Program-made: the position numbers and the translations under genes
The notes under the pieces: generated by a model
The model's input: only the letters and a program-made list of their open reading frames with translations
Told to the model about the DNA's origin: nothing
Database searches by the model: none
DNA from: an uncultured Synechococcus sp.
GTDB lineage: Bacteria; Cyanobacteriota; Cyanobacteriia; PCC-6307; Cyanobiaceae
Direction of reading: 5' to 3'
Length of the DNA: 64,000 bases
NCBI GenBank assembly: GCA_913049535.1
Contig: CAJWYF010000006.1
Location: 1 to 64,000, forward strand
In this document: positions 1-11,769 of the stretch, piece after piece
How the letters are laid out: each line of letters starts with the position of its first letter
How positions within the stretch are numbered: position 1 is the stretch's first letter

Positions 1-1351
1 GAGCGATGGCCAGCTCGGGGCTGTGCTTCGCGGCTTCCATGAGGATGTCGCGGCTTTCCTTCTCGATCTCGCGGCCGGCATTGCGGGCCTTGACGCAGGC
101 CTCAAGAGCCACGCGGTTGGCGGCGGCGCCAGCTGCGGAACCCCAGGGGTGACCGTGGGTACCACCACCGAACTGGAGCACGGAGTCGTCACCGAAGATC
201 GCCACCAGTGCGGGCATGTGCCACACGTGGATACCGCCGGAAGCCACAGCGAAGACGCCGGGCATGGAGCCCCAGTCCTGATCGAAGAAGTTGCCGCGGG
301 TGCGGTCTTCGGGAACGAAGGACTCACGCAGCTGGTCGATGTAGCCCAGGGTGGTCTGACGATCGCCCTCGAGCTTGCCCACCACGGTGCCGGTGTGGAG
401 CTGGTCACCACCGGAGAGACGCAGGCACTTGGCCAGAACACGGAAGTGAATGCCGTGCTTGGGGTGACGGTCGATCACCGCGTGCATGGCGCGGTGGATG
501 TGCAGCAACATGCCGTTCTTGCGGCACCACTTCGACAGACCGGTGTTGGCCGTGAAGCCACCGGTGATGAAGTCGTGCATGATGATCGGCATGCCGAGTT
601 CCTTGGCGAACTCAGCGCGCTCATACATCTCCTCGGGAGTGTTGGCGGTCACGTTGAGGTAGTGACCCTTGCGCTCGCCGGTCTCCTGCTCGGACAGCTT
701 GATGGCTTCCGCAACGAATTCGAAGCGGTTCTGCCAACGCTGGAAGGGCTGGGAGTTGATGTTCTCGTCGTCCTTGGTGAAGTCCAGACCGCCGCGCAGG
801 CACTCATAGACCACACGGCCGTAGTTCTTACCGCTCAGGCCGAGCTTCGGCTTGATGGTGCAACCCAGCAGGGGACGGCCGTACTTGTTCATCCGGTCGC
901 GCTCGACCTGGATGCCGTTCGGCGGGCCGTAGCAGCTCTTGATGAACGCCATCGGGAAGCGGATGTCTTCCAGACGGAGGTGGCGCAGGGCCTTGAAACC
1001 GAACACGTTGCCGACCAGGGAGGTCAGAACGTTGGTGATGGAACCCTCTTCGAACAGGTCGAGGGGGTAGGCGATGAAGGCATAGAACGACTCCTTGTCA
1101 CCAGGGACGTCTTCGATGCGGTAGCAGCGGCCTTTGTAGAAGTCGAGGTCGGTGAGGAGCTCGGACCACACGGTGGACCAGGTACCGGTAGAGGATTCAG
1201 CAGCCACAGCAGCGGCAACCTCTTCCTTGGGCACGCCTTCTTGGCCAGTGCACTTGAAGCAGGCCAGCAGGTCGGAATCGAGGGGGACGTAATCAGGAGT
1301 CCAGTACGTGTCCCTGTACTCCTTGACCCCGGCGTCGTACTTCTTGCTCAT
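1..1351 (-). CDS. rbcL: Ribulose-bisphosphate carboxylase large chain, form IA (3' end outside window)
   Basis: RuBisCO large subunit, the CO2-fixing enzyme packed inside the alpha-carboxysome. The first 450 residues are present and the last 20 or so lie before base 1. Visible are the KPKLGLSG stretch, [10 protein letters not shown] with the lysine that is carbamylated, the HRAMHAV segment and the [11 protein letters not shown] phosphate-binding region. The start beginning MSKKYDAG has an AGGAG site (complement of 1360-1365). The gene follows csoS1 by 68 bases on the same strand, as in cso operons of alpha-cyanobacteria. A long antisense frame over this gene is only a codon-bias shadow. Confidence 0.98.
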   Translation of the reverse strand, partial: MSKKYDAGVKEYRDTYWTPDYVPLDSDLLACFKCTGQEGVPKEEVAAAVAAESSTGTWSTVWSELLTDLDFYKGRCYRIEDVPGDKESFYAFIAYPLDLFEEGSITNVLTSLVGNVFGFKALRHLRLEDIRFPMAFIKSCYGPPNGIQVERDRMNKYGRPLLGCTIKPKLGLSGKNYGRVVYECLRGGLDFTKDDENINSQPFQRWQNRFEFVAEAIKLSEQETGERKGHYLNVTANTPEEMYERAEFAKELGMPIIMHDFITGGFTANTGLSKWCRKNGMLLHIHRAMHAVIDRHPKHGIHFRVLAKCLRLSGGDQLHTGTVVGKLEGDRQTTLGYIDQLRESFVPEDRTRGNFFDQDWGSMPGVFAVASGGIHVWHMPALVAIFGDDSVLQFGGGTHGHPWGSAAGAAANRVALEACVKARNAGREIEKESRDILMEAAKHSPELAIA

Positions 1352-1419
1352 GGGGGATAACTCCTATGGATTCAGATGAATGGATGAGATCAGCGTCCGA
1401 TCAACGGATGGCTGGAATC

Positions 1420-1734
1420 TCAGTCCTTGGAACCCAGGAAGTTGCTGCTGCCGCCCAGAGCAGGCTCAACTTCGCGGTGGGGGCGGGCAATGATGTGGGC
1501 AGCCACCAGGCCGTCGCCCACGCGCTCGCAAGCATCAGCGCCGGCGCGCACAGCGGCGTTCACAGCACCGGTTTCGCCGCGCACCAGCACGGTCACATAG
1601 CCACCGCCGACGAATTCACGACCGATCAGGCGCACTTCGGCTGCCTTGGTCATGGCGTCAGCCGCTTCAATCGCGGGCACCAGACCGCGGGTTTCGATCA
1701 TGCCGAGGGCAATGCCCATGGTTTCGCTTGCCAT
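1420..1734 (-). CDS. csoS1: Carboxysome hexameric shell protein CsoS1 (BMC domain)
   Basis: Single bacterial-microcompartment domain protein of 104 residues that forms the hexameric facets of the alpha-carboxysome shell. The start MASETMGIALGMIETRGL, the core VRLIGREFVGGGYVTVLVRGE and the tail with AHIIARPHREVE are typical of CsoS1A. The frame is open further upstream, but the family start at 1734 is preceded by a good GGAG. It is the first gene of the transcription unit leading into rbcL, so the cso promoter should lie in 1735-1932, a divergent region shared with rdgB. Confidence 0.96.
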   Translation of the reverse strand: MASETMGIALGMIETRGLVPAIEAADAMTKAAEVRLIGREFVGGGYVTVLVRGETGAVNAAVRAGADACERVGDGLVAAHIIARPHREVEPALGGSSNFLGSKD

Positions 1735-1932
1735 TGCCAACTCCTGAAAGAGGCGGAAGTTCGCGGCTAACAGTGCTTTGACAAGAGCGCATCCGTCAAG
1801 ACGTCTGGGACCCCTGACCAATCAGCGTCCGCGGGGGGTTTGATAAGGAGCACTCATCATTTCAGTACCAATCGTTACAAAGTCTCAGCACGGTGAGAAC
1901 GATGCGACGCTCTTTTCACTCCAGAGACGACA

Positions 1933-2547
1933 ATGGGCGACCTCGTGATCGCCAGTCCCTTGGAGCCCAGCCCGGATCTGCTGATCATCGCCAGCGGCAA
2001 CCCAGCCAAGGTGGCTGAAATCCGCTCCATGCTCGATGCCACCACCCTGCAGGTGCGGCAACAGCCCGATGGCACCGATATTGAGGAGACCGGCGCCACG
2101 TATTTGGAAAATGCACGTTTAAAAGCAGAGGCCGTGGCTCAGCTGACGGGGCACTGGGCACTGGCTGATGATTCAGGAATCGCCGTTGATGCCCTCGGCG
2201 GCGCCCCAGGCCTCTACTCCGCTCGCTATGGCACCAACGATGTCGAGCGGATCGAGCGGTTGCTGCGGGAACTCGGCGACACCCCTTATCGCAGTGCAAG
2301 TTTCAACAGCGCTGTCGCTGTAGCCGACCCCACAGGAGCGATCCAGCTTGAGGCCCTGGGCATCTGCCGCGGCGAAATCCTCACAACGCCCAGAGGCCAT
2401 GGCGGCGGCTACGACAGCATTTTCTGGGTGCGGGAAGCGGGCTGCACCTACGCCGAGATGACCTCACACCAACGCAGCAAGCTGGGCAGCCGCGGCAAGG
2501 CTGTCAGGCAGATTGCCGCCCAGATGCGACGCCTGCTGCGGTTCTGA
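1933..2547 (+). CDS. rdgB: XTP/dITP diphosphatase (RdgB/HAM1)
   Basis: House-cleaning nucleotide pyrophosphatase that removes dITP and XTP from the nucleotide pool. The 204 residues carry the substrate-binding SGNPAKVAEI near residue 22 and the catalytic block LADDSGIAVDALGGAPGLYSARY near residue 77, followed later by the GHGGGYDSIFW loop. It is divergent from csoS1 and ends base-to-base against csoS1D on the other strand (stops abut at 2547/2548). In alpha-cyanobacteria this gene customarily sits between csoS1 and csoS1D, although it has no known role in the carboxysome. Confidence 0.95.
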   Translation: MGDLVIASPLEPSPDLLIIASGNPAKVAEIRSMLDATTLQVRQQPDGTDIEETGATYLENARLKAEAVAQLTGHWALADDSGIAVDALGGAPGLYSARYGTNDVERIERLLRELGDTPYRSASFNSAVAVADPTGAIQLEALGICRGEILTTPRGHGGGYDSIFWVREAGCTYAEMTSHQRSKLGSRGKAVRQIAAQMRRLLRF

Positions 2548-3414
2548 TCAGGGGTTGATGCTGGCCACCGCCCGCATGGCGGCAGCGGCGGCCTCCTCCA
2601 CATCTCCCTCGCGGCCGGCCAGGGTAAGGCGACCAAAGGCACCCACCGCTTTGACATCCACCACGGTGATGTTCGATGCCTTCTCAGCTTCATTGGCAGC
2701 AATCAGCACATATCCAGCCGGCTCGGTTTCCAGGATGAACATGCTCATCCCTGCCTGAATCATCGAACCACGGCGGTTTTGCCGGTTGATCAGCACTGCA
2801 TGATCAGGGGTGATTGCCCGAATAATCTCGGTCCAGGTCACCTTGCAAGGGGAGCGTTGCTCCACCGTGCTGCCGATGGCCTCCAGCACCACCTGGCCCG
2901 AGTGGAGCACGGTGCTTTGGTCGCGGTGATAAAGCGCTAAGGAACCAAAAGCACGCTCAACGACCATCTGGCCAAGGCGAACCGTGCTGGCTTTGAGGGC
3001 GATGTCGGTGACGCGATGCACCGCCATGCCTGGCGACACCTCCAACCAGAGACAGGCATCCCCGGGGATGGGAAGGAACCCCTGAGAGACCGTGCCCATG
3101 TACGCCGCCAGCTGAGGCTGCAGCGAATCGAGGAACACATGGGTCCGCAGCTCAATCGTGCCGATGTCACTGCTTTGTCCAGCCAGTCGGTGGCCCTCGC
3201 TGTCGGTGGTTACCGTGACGCAACTGGGACCACTGGCACCTGGGTCCACCCGGGTGCCAGTGATCGCAACACTGGATCCAGCCAGGCGCAAACCTGTCCG
3301 GCGGTTCCGGATGGATCGATCGTCTGCCCGCTCCGCCAGGGGTTTCTGTCCCAAGGGTCGGGGGACTCTACCGGCAGAAGTTGCTGATTCTTTTCGTTCC
3401 AATCGATACAGCAC
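2548..3414 (-). CDS. csoS1D: Carboxysome shell pseudohexamer CsoS1D (tandem BMC)
   Basis: Tandem BMC-domain shell protein that forms trimers, thought to be a gated pore in the alpha-carboxysome facet. After a poorly conserved leader of about 85 residues come two BMC folds, the first from [21 protein letters not shown] and the second from [20 protein letters not shown] through [20 protein letters not shown]. The 288-residue reading is longer than the roughly 256 known for Prochlorococcus CsoS1D, so the real start may lie inside the leader. It is convergent with rdgB and divergent from the gene at 3459. Confidence 0.93.
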   Translation of the reverse strand: MLYRLERKESATSAGRVPRPLGQKPLAERADDRSIRNRRTGLRLAGSSVAITGTRVDPGASGPSCVTVTTDSEGHRLAGQSSDIGTIELRTHVFLDSLQPQLAAYMGTVSQGFLPIPGDACLWLEVSPGMAVHRVTDIALKASTVRLGQMVVERAFGSLALYHRDQSTVLHSGQVVLEAIGSTVEQRSPCKVTWTEIIRAITPDHAVLINRQNRRGSMIQAGMSMFILETEPAGYVLIAANEAEKASNITVVDVKAVGAFGRLTLAGREGDVEEAAAAAMRAVASINP

Positions 3415-3458
3415 AACCCCTGATCGCCCCTATCACCAGGAGTAATCAGACAAGGGGC

Positions 3459-3761
3459 ATGCTCACACCAAGCACCCGACTGAAGCTGCAGGCCATCCTG
3501 CGCCGCATTGGCCACAACGAACCTGTCTCGCTCAGCGAGCGGATCTACGTGCAGAAATTCGCCGACCATGACGCCACCGTGGCCAGCTGGCTCAGGCGGG
3601 CGCGACGCATGCAGCGTCCGGTCACCAGCAGTGGCGTGGATCAACTTCTCAATGGTCTGGACCTTGGTGATGTCGATCCCGACCGTTCCCTGCAGCAAGA
3701 GCGCAACGACGATCTTGGTGACTGGTTCCGCGGAGCTCCAGATTGGTTACGGCGCAGCTGA
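3459..3761 (+). CDS. Conserved hypothetical protein next to csoS1D
   Basis: A 100-residue soluble, charged protein starting MLTPSTRLKLQAILRRIG, with a central helical stretch rich in Arg (ASWLRRARRMQR) and an acidic, Trp-containing tail (DDLGDWFRGAPDWLRRS). No enzyme motif or membrane segment is visible. The start at 3459 is preferred over an upstream in-frame start, which would add 26 unconserved-looking residues. It is the first of four co-directional genes leading to chlB. Function unknown. Its place between csoS1D and chlN suggests it is core to alpha-cyanobacteria. Confidence 0.72.
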   Translation: MLTPSTRLKLQAILRRIGHNEPVSLSERIYVQKFADHDATVASWLRRARRMQRPVTSSGVDQLLNGLDLGDVDPDRSLQQERNDDLGDWFRGAPDWLRRS

Positions 3762-3817
3762 GCGCCCCTTGCACCAGCGCAATGAGCCGGTACCTTCCGG
3801 CCAACCGCTGCACCACC

Positions 3818-4264
3818 ATGGCCAAGGCCAACGGGCATGCCTCCGAAGCTCAGCCCATCGCCCCGACGGAAGCCAGTGGTGCCTACACCGCCTGGATCAA
3901 CCAGGCCATGGCCGATGGGGTCAAGCCTGAGCAGGCGCTGGCCTTTGTTGGCCTCGGGCTGATGCAGCGCCTGGGCGACCCTGAAGGAGCTGATTTCACC
4001 ACCATTGCCAGTGAAGCGGCAGAAGGCTGCGTTGATTTGCAGTCCCTGCGTCAGCGCTTGGAGCTCACGGACCTGGCCATCCGCACGGGTGCACCCTTAA
4101 GCACGGCGGAGGTCGCTGCACTGCTGGGGGCTCGACCCGGCACACCCGTGGTTGAACGCGGTGGGGTGGTGGCACGCCGCATCAGCCGCAATGTCTGGAA
4201 GCTCAACCGCAGTGGTGAGTCCAGCGACCGCGGTTACGGCGATGCATTCCGCCGCCGCCTCTGA
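3818..4264 (+). CDS. Conserved hypothetical protein upstream of chlN
   Basis: Protein of 148 residues from MAKANGHASEAQPI. The first half holds AYTAWINQAMADGVKPEQALAF, a helical segment. The second half resembles a helix-turn-helix or winged fold (APLSTAEVAALLGARPGTPVVERGGVVARR) and ends in a basic tail. DNA or RNA binding is only an inference from that pattern. An in-frame ATG at 3782 is an alternative start. It lies 56 bases after the previous gene and 75 bases before chlN, so it may be co-transcribed with the protochlorophyllide reductase genes. Confidence 0.7.
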   Translation: MAKANGHASEAQPIAPTEASGAYTAWINQAMADGVKPEQALAFVGLGLMQRLGDPEGADFTTIASEAAEGCVDLQSLRQRLELTDLAIRTGAPLSTAEVAALLGARPGTPVVERGGVVARRISRNVWKLNRSGESSDRGYGDAFRRRL

Positions 4265-5572
<1,308 letters not shown>

Positions 5573-5576
5573 GCCG

Positions 5577-7163
5577 ATGGAACTGACGCTCTGGACCTAT
5601 GAAGGCCCTCCCCACGTCGGGGCCATGCGCATCGCCGCATCCATGGAGGGGGTGCACTACGTGCTGCACGCGCCGCAAGGTGACACGTACGCCGATCTGC
5701 TGTTCACGATGATCGAGCGGCGCGACCAACGCCCTCCGGTCACCTACACCACCTTCCAGGCGCGCGACCTTGGCGGGGACACCGCCGAACTGGTGAAACG
5801 CTCGATTGCTGATGCCGTTGATCGCTTCCAGCCCCAGGCCCTGCTGGTGGGGGAAAGTTGCACCGCTGAGCTGATCCAGGATCAACCCGGGGCCCTGGCC
5901 CAGGGCATGGGACTGGAACTACCGGTGGTGAACCTGGAGCTGCCCGCGTACTCCAAAAAGGAGAACTGGGGTGCTGCTGAGACCCTGTATCAACTGATCC
6001 GCGGCCTTCTCAAGCACCAGATGCCAGAGGCCGGCAGCAGCAAAGCGGACCCAGCGCGCTGGCGCCAGGAGGGACGGCGTCCGCGGGTGAACCTGTTGGG
6101 GCCCAGCCTGCTGGGCTTCCGCTGCCGCGATGACATCCGCGAAGTCCGGCTGCTGCTTGAGGAGCTAGGCATCGACACCCATGTGGTGGCCCCTCTGGGC
6201 GCCACACCAGCAGATCTGCTGCGCATCCCTGAAGCTGACGCCAATGTCTGCCTCTACCCAGAGGTGGCCGAAAGCAGCTGCCGCTGGCTGGAGCGCCAGT
6301 TCGGCATGGCCATGGTGACCAGCGTTCCCATCGGCATCGCCGCCACCCAGCGCTTCCGCCAGGAATTGCAGCAGGTGCTCCAGCTTGATGCGATCCCCGA
6401 GGTTGCTGATGCCAGCCGCATGCCCTGGTACTCGCGATCGGTGGATTCGACCTATCTGACGGGCAAACGGGTGTTCATCTTTGCGGATGCAACCCACGCC
6501 ATCGCCGCGGCGCGCATCGCCAGCGCCGAACTGGGTTTCAAGGTGGTGGGACTGGGCAGCTACAGCCGCGAGCAGGCCCGGGCCGTGCGTGCTGCAGCCC
6601 AGGAGCTCGGCCTGGAGGCCTTGATCAGCGACAACTACCTCGAAGTGGAAGCGGCCATGGCGGCGGCGGCACCGGAATTGGTGCTGGGCACCCAGATGGA
6701 ACGCCACAGCGCCAAACGCCTCGGCATCCCCTGTGCGGTGATTTCAGCGCCGCTGCACGTTCAGGACGTGCCCGCCCGGTATGCACCGCAGATGGGATGG
6801 GAGGGGGCCAATGTGATCTTCGACAGCTGGGTGCATCCGTTGATGATGGGCCTTGAGGAGCATCTGATCGGGATGTTCCGTCACGACTTTGAGTTCGTGG
6901 AAGGGCACATGAGCCACAAAGGTGAGAAACCCCCTGCGCCAACAGACACCAACGAAGCCATCGAAGCGGCAGCCGCGGCCTCAGGGATTGCCGAGGCGGA
7001 GGTGCTCAGCTGGACGGATTCCGGCCGCGCTGAGCTGGGGCGGATTCCCTTTTTTGTGCGCGGCAAGGTGAAACGGAACACCGAAACCTATGCCCAGGAA
7101 CGGGGCATCCATGCCATTACCGATGAAGTGCTCTACGAAGCCAAAGCTCACTTCTCAAGGTGA
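5577..7163 (+). CDS. chlB: Light-independent protochlorophyllide reductase subunit B
   Basis: NifK-like subunit of dark-operative protochlorophyllide reductase, 528 residues. The start [20 protein letters not shown] is the family N-terminus. [19 protein letters not shown] carries a cluster-proximal Cys, and the conserved C-terminal domain ends in [12 protein letters not shown]. The ATG lies 4 bases after the chlN stop, so the two are very likely translated from one message. An open frame extends 141 bases upstream into chlN but is not part of the protein. Together with ChlN and ChlL it reduces protochlorophyllide ring D without light. Confidence 0.97.
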   Translation: MELTLWTYEGPPHVGAMRIAASMEGVHYVLHAPQGDTYADLLFTMIERRDQRPPVTYTTFQARDLGGDTAELVKRSIADAVDRFQPQALLVGESCTAELIQDQPGALAQGMGLELPVVNLELPAYSKKENWGAAETLYQLIRGLLKHQMPEAGSSKADPARWRQEGRRPRVNLLGPSLLGFRCRDDIREVRLLLEELGIDTHVVAPLGATPADLLRIPEADANVCLYPEVAESSCRWLERQFGMAMVTSVPIGIAATQRFRQELQQVLQLDAIPEVADASRMPWYSRSVDSTYLTGKRVFIFADATHAIAAARIASAELGFKVVGLGSYSREQARAVRAAAQELGLEALISDNYLEVEAAMAAAAPELVLGTQMERHSAKRLGIPCAVISAPLHVQDVPARYAPQMGWEGANVIFDSWVHPLMMGLEEHLIGMFRHDFEFVEGHMSHKGEKPPAPTDTNEAIEAAAAASGIAEAEVLSWTDSGRAELGRIPFFVRGKVKRNTETYAQERGIHAITDEVLYEAKAHFSR

Positions 7164-7217
7164 GCTTTATCTCAGTTAAGCGGTATCAACTTTTAAGCCG
7201 CAGGAGTTTTTAATCTG

Positions 7218-7239
7218 CTCCAGCTGCAGTTGGCTGGAG
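7218..7239 (+). other. Stem-loop in the chlB-chlL intergenic region
   Basis: A 7-bp perfect inverted repeat (CTCCAGC and GCTGGAG, 8-base loop) lies 40 bases before the chlL start within the 116-base chlB-chlL gap. It has no U-run after it, so it is not a standard intrinsic terminator. It might mark an RNA processing or attenuation point separating chlNB from chlL. This is a structural observation only. Confidence 0.3.
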
Positions 7240-7267
7240 TGGGCTGCCCTGCGTTGTCCATCTCTGA

Positions 7268-8182
<915 letters not shown>

Positions 8183-8291
8183 GCCGCTTGATCGGTTAGG
8201 AACCGCCCACAGCAGCCGACGCAATTCGTAAGTTTCAACACAACAACCCAACAAAGCCAACGGCACGATCGGGGTACTTTTATTGACCCCG

Positions 8292-8714
8292 ATGCATTCG
8301 CCAGCGCGGGTTGAATTCCTGCCGTTGAACTCCAGCCAGGCTGGTTCCACCCTGTTTTCATCCCCCCAACCCAGTGACGAAACCCTGATCGCCACGGTGG
8401 GCACCACCCCTGCCCACGAACTGTTCTGCCACCGCAAGCAAACCGATCAGCTCCTGCTGCTTCAAGGGGCGGTGGATCTGGTGGTACTGCACAACAAACA
8501 GCTGCACACCATTGCCATGCGCGTGGAGAACGCCTGCTGGGTGCGCATTCCCCCGGGGATTCCCCATGGCGCCATCAATCGCGGTGCATCACCGGCCTTG
8601 ATGGTGAATGCCGTGCAGCGCCATGGAGAACCCGACGCCCGTGACTACCGGCCACTGCCCATCCCCATGAGCCTGCAGCAGGACTGGATCAGCTTGGTGA
8701 ATGGGCCCGCCTAG
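8292..8714 (+). CDS. Small cupin-like protein
   Basis: A 140-residue protein with the feel of a single cupin fold: LFCHRKQTDQLLLLQGAVDLVVL, then CWVRIPPGIPHGAINRG, a typical second cupin motif with a metal-type His, then a short C-terminal helix. The first motif has HRKQTDQ in place of the usual HxHx(3-4)E, so metal binding is uncertain. The ATG at 8292 is chosen over a TTG three codons earlier. Its end overlaps the convergent HxlR gene by 4 bases. It may act in surface-polysaccharide or small-molecule chemistry. The substrate cannot be read from sequence. Confidence 0.75.
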   Translation: MHSPARVEFLPLNSSQAGSTLFSSPQPSDETLIATVGTTPAHELFCHRKQTDQLLLLQGAVDLVVLHNKQLHTIAMRVENACWVRIPPGIPHGAINRGASPALMVNAVQRHGEPDARDYRPLPIPMSLQQDWISLVNGPA

Positions 8715-9040
8715 AGCCGCTCGCCAAAGGCATGGAGTCCATCCAGCACGGGCAGGAGCTCCTGACCAAGGACCGTGAGGCCGTATTCCACCCTGGGGGG
8801 AACCTCCGGATGGACCGTTCGCATCACAACCCCATCTCTTTCCAACTCACGCAGCTGAGCAGTCAGAACCTTCTGACTGACGCTTTCAAGGGCACGTTGC
8901 AACTCTGAAAACCGGCGAGTGCCCTCCAGCAGCTCCCGCAGGATGTGGAGCTTCCAGCGTCCCTGGATGACCCGCATCGCCAGCTCGGCGCGACAATGGC
9001 TGTGCTCGTGGGTACTCGTGAATCCGCCTGGCTCAGTCAT
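8711..9040 (-). CDS. HxlR-family winged-helix transcriptional regulator
   Basis: A 109-residue MarR/HxlR-type regulator. It has AMRVIQGRWKLHILRELLEGTRRFSELQRAL, then SQKVLTAQLRELERDGVVMR, the recognition helix and wing, ending in a short dimerisation helix. A single Cys (C16) sits just ahead of the first helix, the place where redox-sensing HxlR proteins such as YodB keep their sensor Cys. It is divergently transcribed from the flavin reductase and pirin genes, which it probably controls in response to quinones or other electrophiles. That regulon assignment is inference from arrangement. Confidence 0.9.
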   Translation of the reverse strand: MTEPGGFTSTHEHSHCRAELAMRVIQGRWKLHILRELLEGTRRFSELQRALESVSQKVLTAQLRELERDGVVMRTVHPEVPPRVEYGLTVLGQELLPVLDGLHAFGERL

Positions 9041-9137
9041 GGGTTACCGACACGTCACCAACTCACTTTGATGTGCCGTCTTGTGGGGACGCGCCCGGTT
9101 GCAGAGAATGAGCGCAACGTCCTCAACCCTTTCAACG

Positions 9138-9665
9138 ATGAACAGCCCCACGGCCGTCGACGTGCTGGTCATCGCGGCGAGCAATGGTGAGAATCTCAAA
9201 CTGGCTGAACGGTTTGCCGGTGCTGCGCGCCAGCTGGGGTCCAGCACTGACCTTCTCGATCTGACCACCATTGACCTGCCGCTCTACCGGCCCAAAGCGG
9301 AGAAAAATGGCAACCCAGCGGCCCTGGCACCCCTTCAGAACCGCCTGATGGCAGCGCAGCGCTGGGTGATCTGCGCGCCGGAATACAACGGATCGATTCC
9401 ACCGGTGTTCACCAACGCCGTGGCCTGGTTATCGGTGCAGGGGGAAGACTTCAGGGCACTGTTCAACGGTCGCCCCGTGGCCATGGCCACCTTCTCCGGC
9501 GGAGGAGGCATGGAGCTGCTGCTTTCCCTGCGCATCCAACTCACCCACCTCGGCGCCCAGGTGGTGGGGCGTCAGCTTCTCTCCAACCACGCCAAACCAG
9601 CCAAGGACGACTCCATTCAGGATCTGCTCAAACGGCTGCTGCAATGCGCCCCTCTCCAGCTCTGA
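9138..9665 (+). CDS. NADPH-dependent FMN reductase family protein
   Basis: Flavodoxin-fold oxidoreductase of 175 residues. VLVIAASNGENLKLAERFAG is the FMN phosphate loop and CAPEYNGSIPPVFTNAVAWL is the signature of the NADPH-dependent FMN reductase/azoreductase family. The start MNSPTAVDVLVIA at 9138 fits family length, and an ATG at 9108 would add ten residues. It is divergent from an HxlR regulator and 8 bases before pirin. The gene set suggests quinone or electrophile detoxification. Confidence 0.9.
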   Translation: MNSPTAVDVLVIAASNGENLKLAERFAGAARQLGSSTDLLDLTTIDLPLYRPKAEKNGNPAALAPLQNRLMAAQRWVICAPEYNGSIPPVFTNAVAWLSVQGEDFRALFNGRPVAMATFSGGGGMELLLSLRIQLTHLGAQVVGRQLLSNHAKPAKDDSIQDLLKRLLQCAPLQL

Positions 9666-9673
9666 GCCCGGTC

Positions 9674-10387
9674 ATGCAGCACCCTTCGATTGCACCCCAG
9701 AGCCTGAGGCTGCGGCCTGCCTCCGAGCGGTTTCAAAGCCGTCTGCCCTGGCTCGAGAGCTGGCACAGCTTCAGCTTCGCCAGCCACTACGACCCCGACT
9801 GGACCGGCCACGGGCCGCTGCGAGTGATCAATGACGACACCATCGCTCCAGGGCAGGGCTTCGGCATGCACCCCCATCACGACATGGAGATCGTCACGGT
9901 GATGCTGGACGGGGAGCTCACCCACGAGGACTCCATGGGCAACCGGGCGGTGATCCAAGCCGGCGAGGTGCAACGCATGAGTGCCGGGAGCGGCGTGGTC
10001 CACAGCGAGATGAATCACAGCACCAACCCATGCCGACTGCTGCAGATTTGGGTCACACCCCAGCGCGCCGGTGGTGAGCCGGCCTATGAGCAGAAGGCCT
10101 TCAGCGTCGGTCCTGGCTGGACACCGCTGTTGGATCCGCAACGCCTGGATGGGGCCATGGCGCTGCAGCAGCAGGTGCGGCTGTGGCGGGCCCGGCCTGA
10201 GATGGGCGATCGACTGAGCCTGCCCATGGGCTTCAACGGCCTGGGCTGGCTGCAACTGGTGGATGGGGCGGTGGCGATGGATGATCAGCTGCTGCAGCGC
10301 GGTGATGGCGTGGGCTTCAGCACAGGTGAGATTCGCGAACTGGTGGCCGCCGCCGGCGCCGATCTCCTGCTGTTCGAACTGCAATGA
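9674..10387 (+). CDS. Pirin-family bicupin protein
   Basis: Pirin/YhhW-like protein of 237 residues. The N-terminal cupin has GFGMHPHHDMEIVTVMLDGELTHEDSMGN and GSGVVHSEMNHS, giving the metal-binding His and Glu set of pirins with quercetinase-like activity. The C-terminal cupin is degenerate. It follows the FMN reductase by 8 bases and overlaps ktrB by 4 (ATGA). This links it to the HxlR regulator as a redox or quinone response operon. The physiological substrate is unknown. Confidence 0.92.
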   Translation: MQHPSIAPQSLRLRPASERFQSRLPWLESWHSFSFASHYDPDWTGHGPLRVINDDTIAPGQGFGMHPHHDMEIVTVMLDGELTHEDSMGNRAVIQAGEVQRMSAGSGVVHSEMNHSTNPCRLLQIWVTPQRAGGEPAYEQKAFSVGPGWTPLLDPQRLDGAMALQQQVRLWRARPEMGDRLSLPMGFNGLGWLQLVDGAVAMDDQLLQRGDGVGFSTGEIRELVAAAGADLLLFELQ

Positions 10388-11754
10388 AGGGCTGGCAGCG
10401 CCAGTTGACTGTCCCTCAGTTCACGGTCATCAGCGGTCTGCTGGTGATCGTCAGCGGCACCCTGCTGCTGGCGACACCGCTGTGCTCACGCCCCAGCGTG
10501 GATCTGTGGGAGGCCCTGTTCACCGCCACCTCCGCCATCACGGTGACCGGGCTGTCGATCATCGATGTGGGCAGCGAGCTCACCTTGTTCGGTCAGATGG
10601 TGCTGGCGGCGCTGATCATCACCGGCGGCCTTGGACTGATGGCCATCAGCACCTTTTTGCAGGGGTTTGTGCAGGGGCGCTCGGGATTGCGCCAACGCAT
10701 CGACCAGGGACGCACACTCGATGAATTCGGCGTCGGTGGGATCGGCTCGACGTTCCAGGCGATCCTGGCCTCGGCCACCGCGTTGATGCTGATCGGCACG
10801 GTGCTGCTCTACAGCTTTGGCTTCCGAGACATCAGCAACCGGGGCGAACGACTCTGGGCGGCGATGTTTCACAGCATCAGTGCCTTCAACAACGCGGGGT
10901 TCAGCCTCTGGTCCGACAGCCTGCTCAGTTACCAGGACAACGTTGTGGTCTGCGGCGTCATCGCCGCGCTGGTGCTGGCCGGTGGCATCGGCTGGCGGGT
11001 GCTGCAGGACCTCTGGACCAATCGGCGCGGGCCCCAGCACTGGCGGGGGCTCAGCCTGCATAGCCGCATTGTGCTGCGCAGCAGCGCCCTGCTGGTGGTG
11101 ACGGGCACCCTGCTGCTGCTCTTCACCGAGCGGCTCGCGCCCAACGGCGTGATGGCAGATCTGCCACTGCTACGCAAAGCCGGTCTGAGCATGTTTCAGG
11201 TGATTTCGGCGCGCACGGCAGGCTTTGTCTCCGTGCCGCTCTCCCAGGAGACGGTCTCCCATGCAGGGCTGTTTCTGCTGATTCTGTTGATGTTCGTCGG
11301 CGCCAGCCCCGGCGGCACCGGAGGCGGCATCAAGACCACCACCTTTGCGGTGTTGCTCTGCACCACGCGCTCGACCCTGGAGGACCGCAATGAGGTGGTG
11401 ATCAATCGCCGCCGCATTCCCGGCAAGCAGGTGCTGCGGGCCGTTGGGATCACCCTGGCTTCCGCCGGGGTGGTTGTGCTGATGACCCTGCTGCTTGGGC
11501 TGGGGCAGACCGGCGTCGGCCTGCTGGGTGAGGAGCGCTTCACGTTTCTCGAGAAGTTGTTCACCTGCGTGTCGGCCTTTGCATCGGTGGGTTTTGATCT
11601 CGGGATCACCGCACGGCTGGACCGCTGGGGGCAATTGGTACTGCTGGTGGGCATGTTTGTCGGGCGACTCGGCATCCTGTTGTTGTTGTCCGCCCTCTTT
11701 GGCCGCCGCCCCCCGAGTCGCGTGCGCTACCCCAAAGAGGAGATCATTCTCTAA
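10384..11754 (+). CDS. ktrB: Potassium uptake channel subunit KtrB/TrkH family
   Basis: Integral membrane subunit of a Ktr-type K+ uptake system, 456 residues, with four M1-P-M2 repeats. The four filter segments can be read as SAITVTGLS, SAFNNAGFS, SARTAGFVS and SAFASVGFD. The KtrB gating loop region is around VGASPGGTGGGIKTTTF. Its start overlaps the pirin stop by 4 bases, and the partner ktrA follows after 15 bases. Used for osmotic and salt acclimation. The tight coupling to a redox operon is unusual. Confidence 0.95.
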   Translation: MKGWQRQLTVPQFTVISGLLVIVSGTLLLATPLCSRPSVDLWEALFTATSAITVTGLSIIDVGSELTLFGQMVLAALIITGGLGLMAISTFLQGFVQGRSGLRQRIDQGRTLDEFGVGGIGSTFQAILASATALMLIGTVLLYSFGFRDISNRGERLWAAMFHSISAFNNAGFSLWSDSLLSYQDNVVVCGVIAALVLAGGIGWRVLQDLWTNRRGPQHWRGLSLHSRIVLRSSALLVVTGTLLLLFTERLAPNGVMADLPLLRKAGLSMFQVISARTAGFVSVPLSQETVSHAGLFLLILLMFVGASPGGTGGGIKTTTFAVLLCTTRSTLEDRNEVVINRRRIPGKQVLRAVGITLASAGVVVLMTLLLGLGQTGVGLLGEERFTFLEKLFTCVSAFASVGFDLGITARLDRWGQLVLLVGMFVGRLGILLLLSALFGRRPPSRVRYPKEEIIL

Positions 11755-11769
11755 AGCGAGCGCCTCACC

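Noticed and set aside
23-1360. 445-codon open frame on the plus strand
   Set aside because: It is the antisense shadow of rbcL, made open by high GC at third positions. The minus strand reads a complete RuBisCO large chain.
9617-10384. 255-codon open frame antisense to pirin
   Set aside because: Pirin on the plus strand has all family motifs. The antisense frame is compositional.
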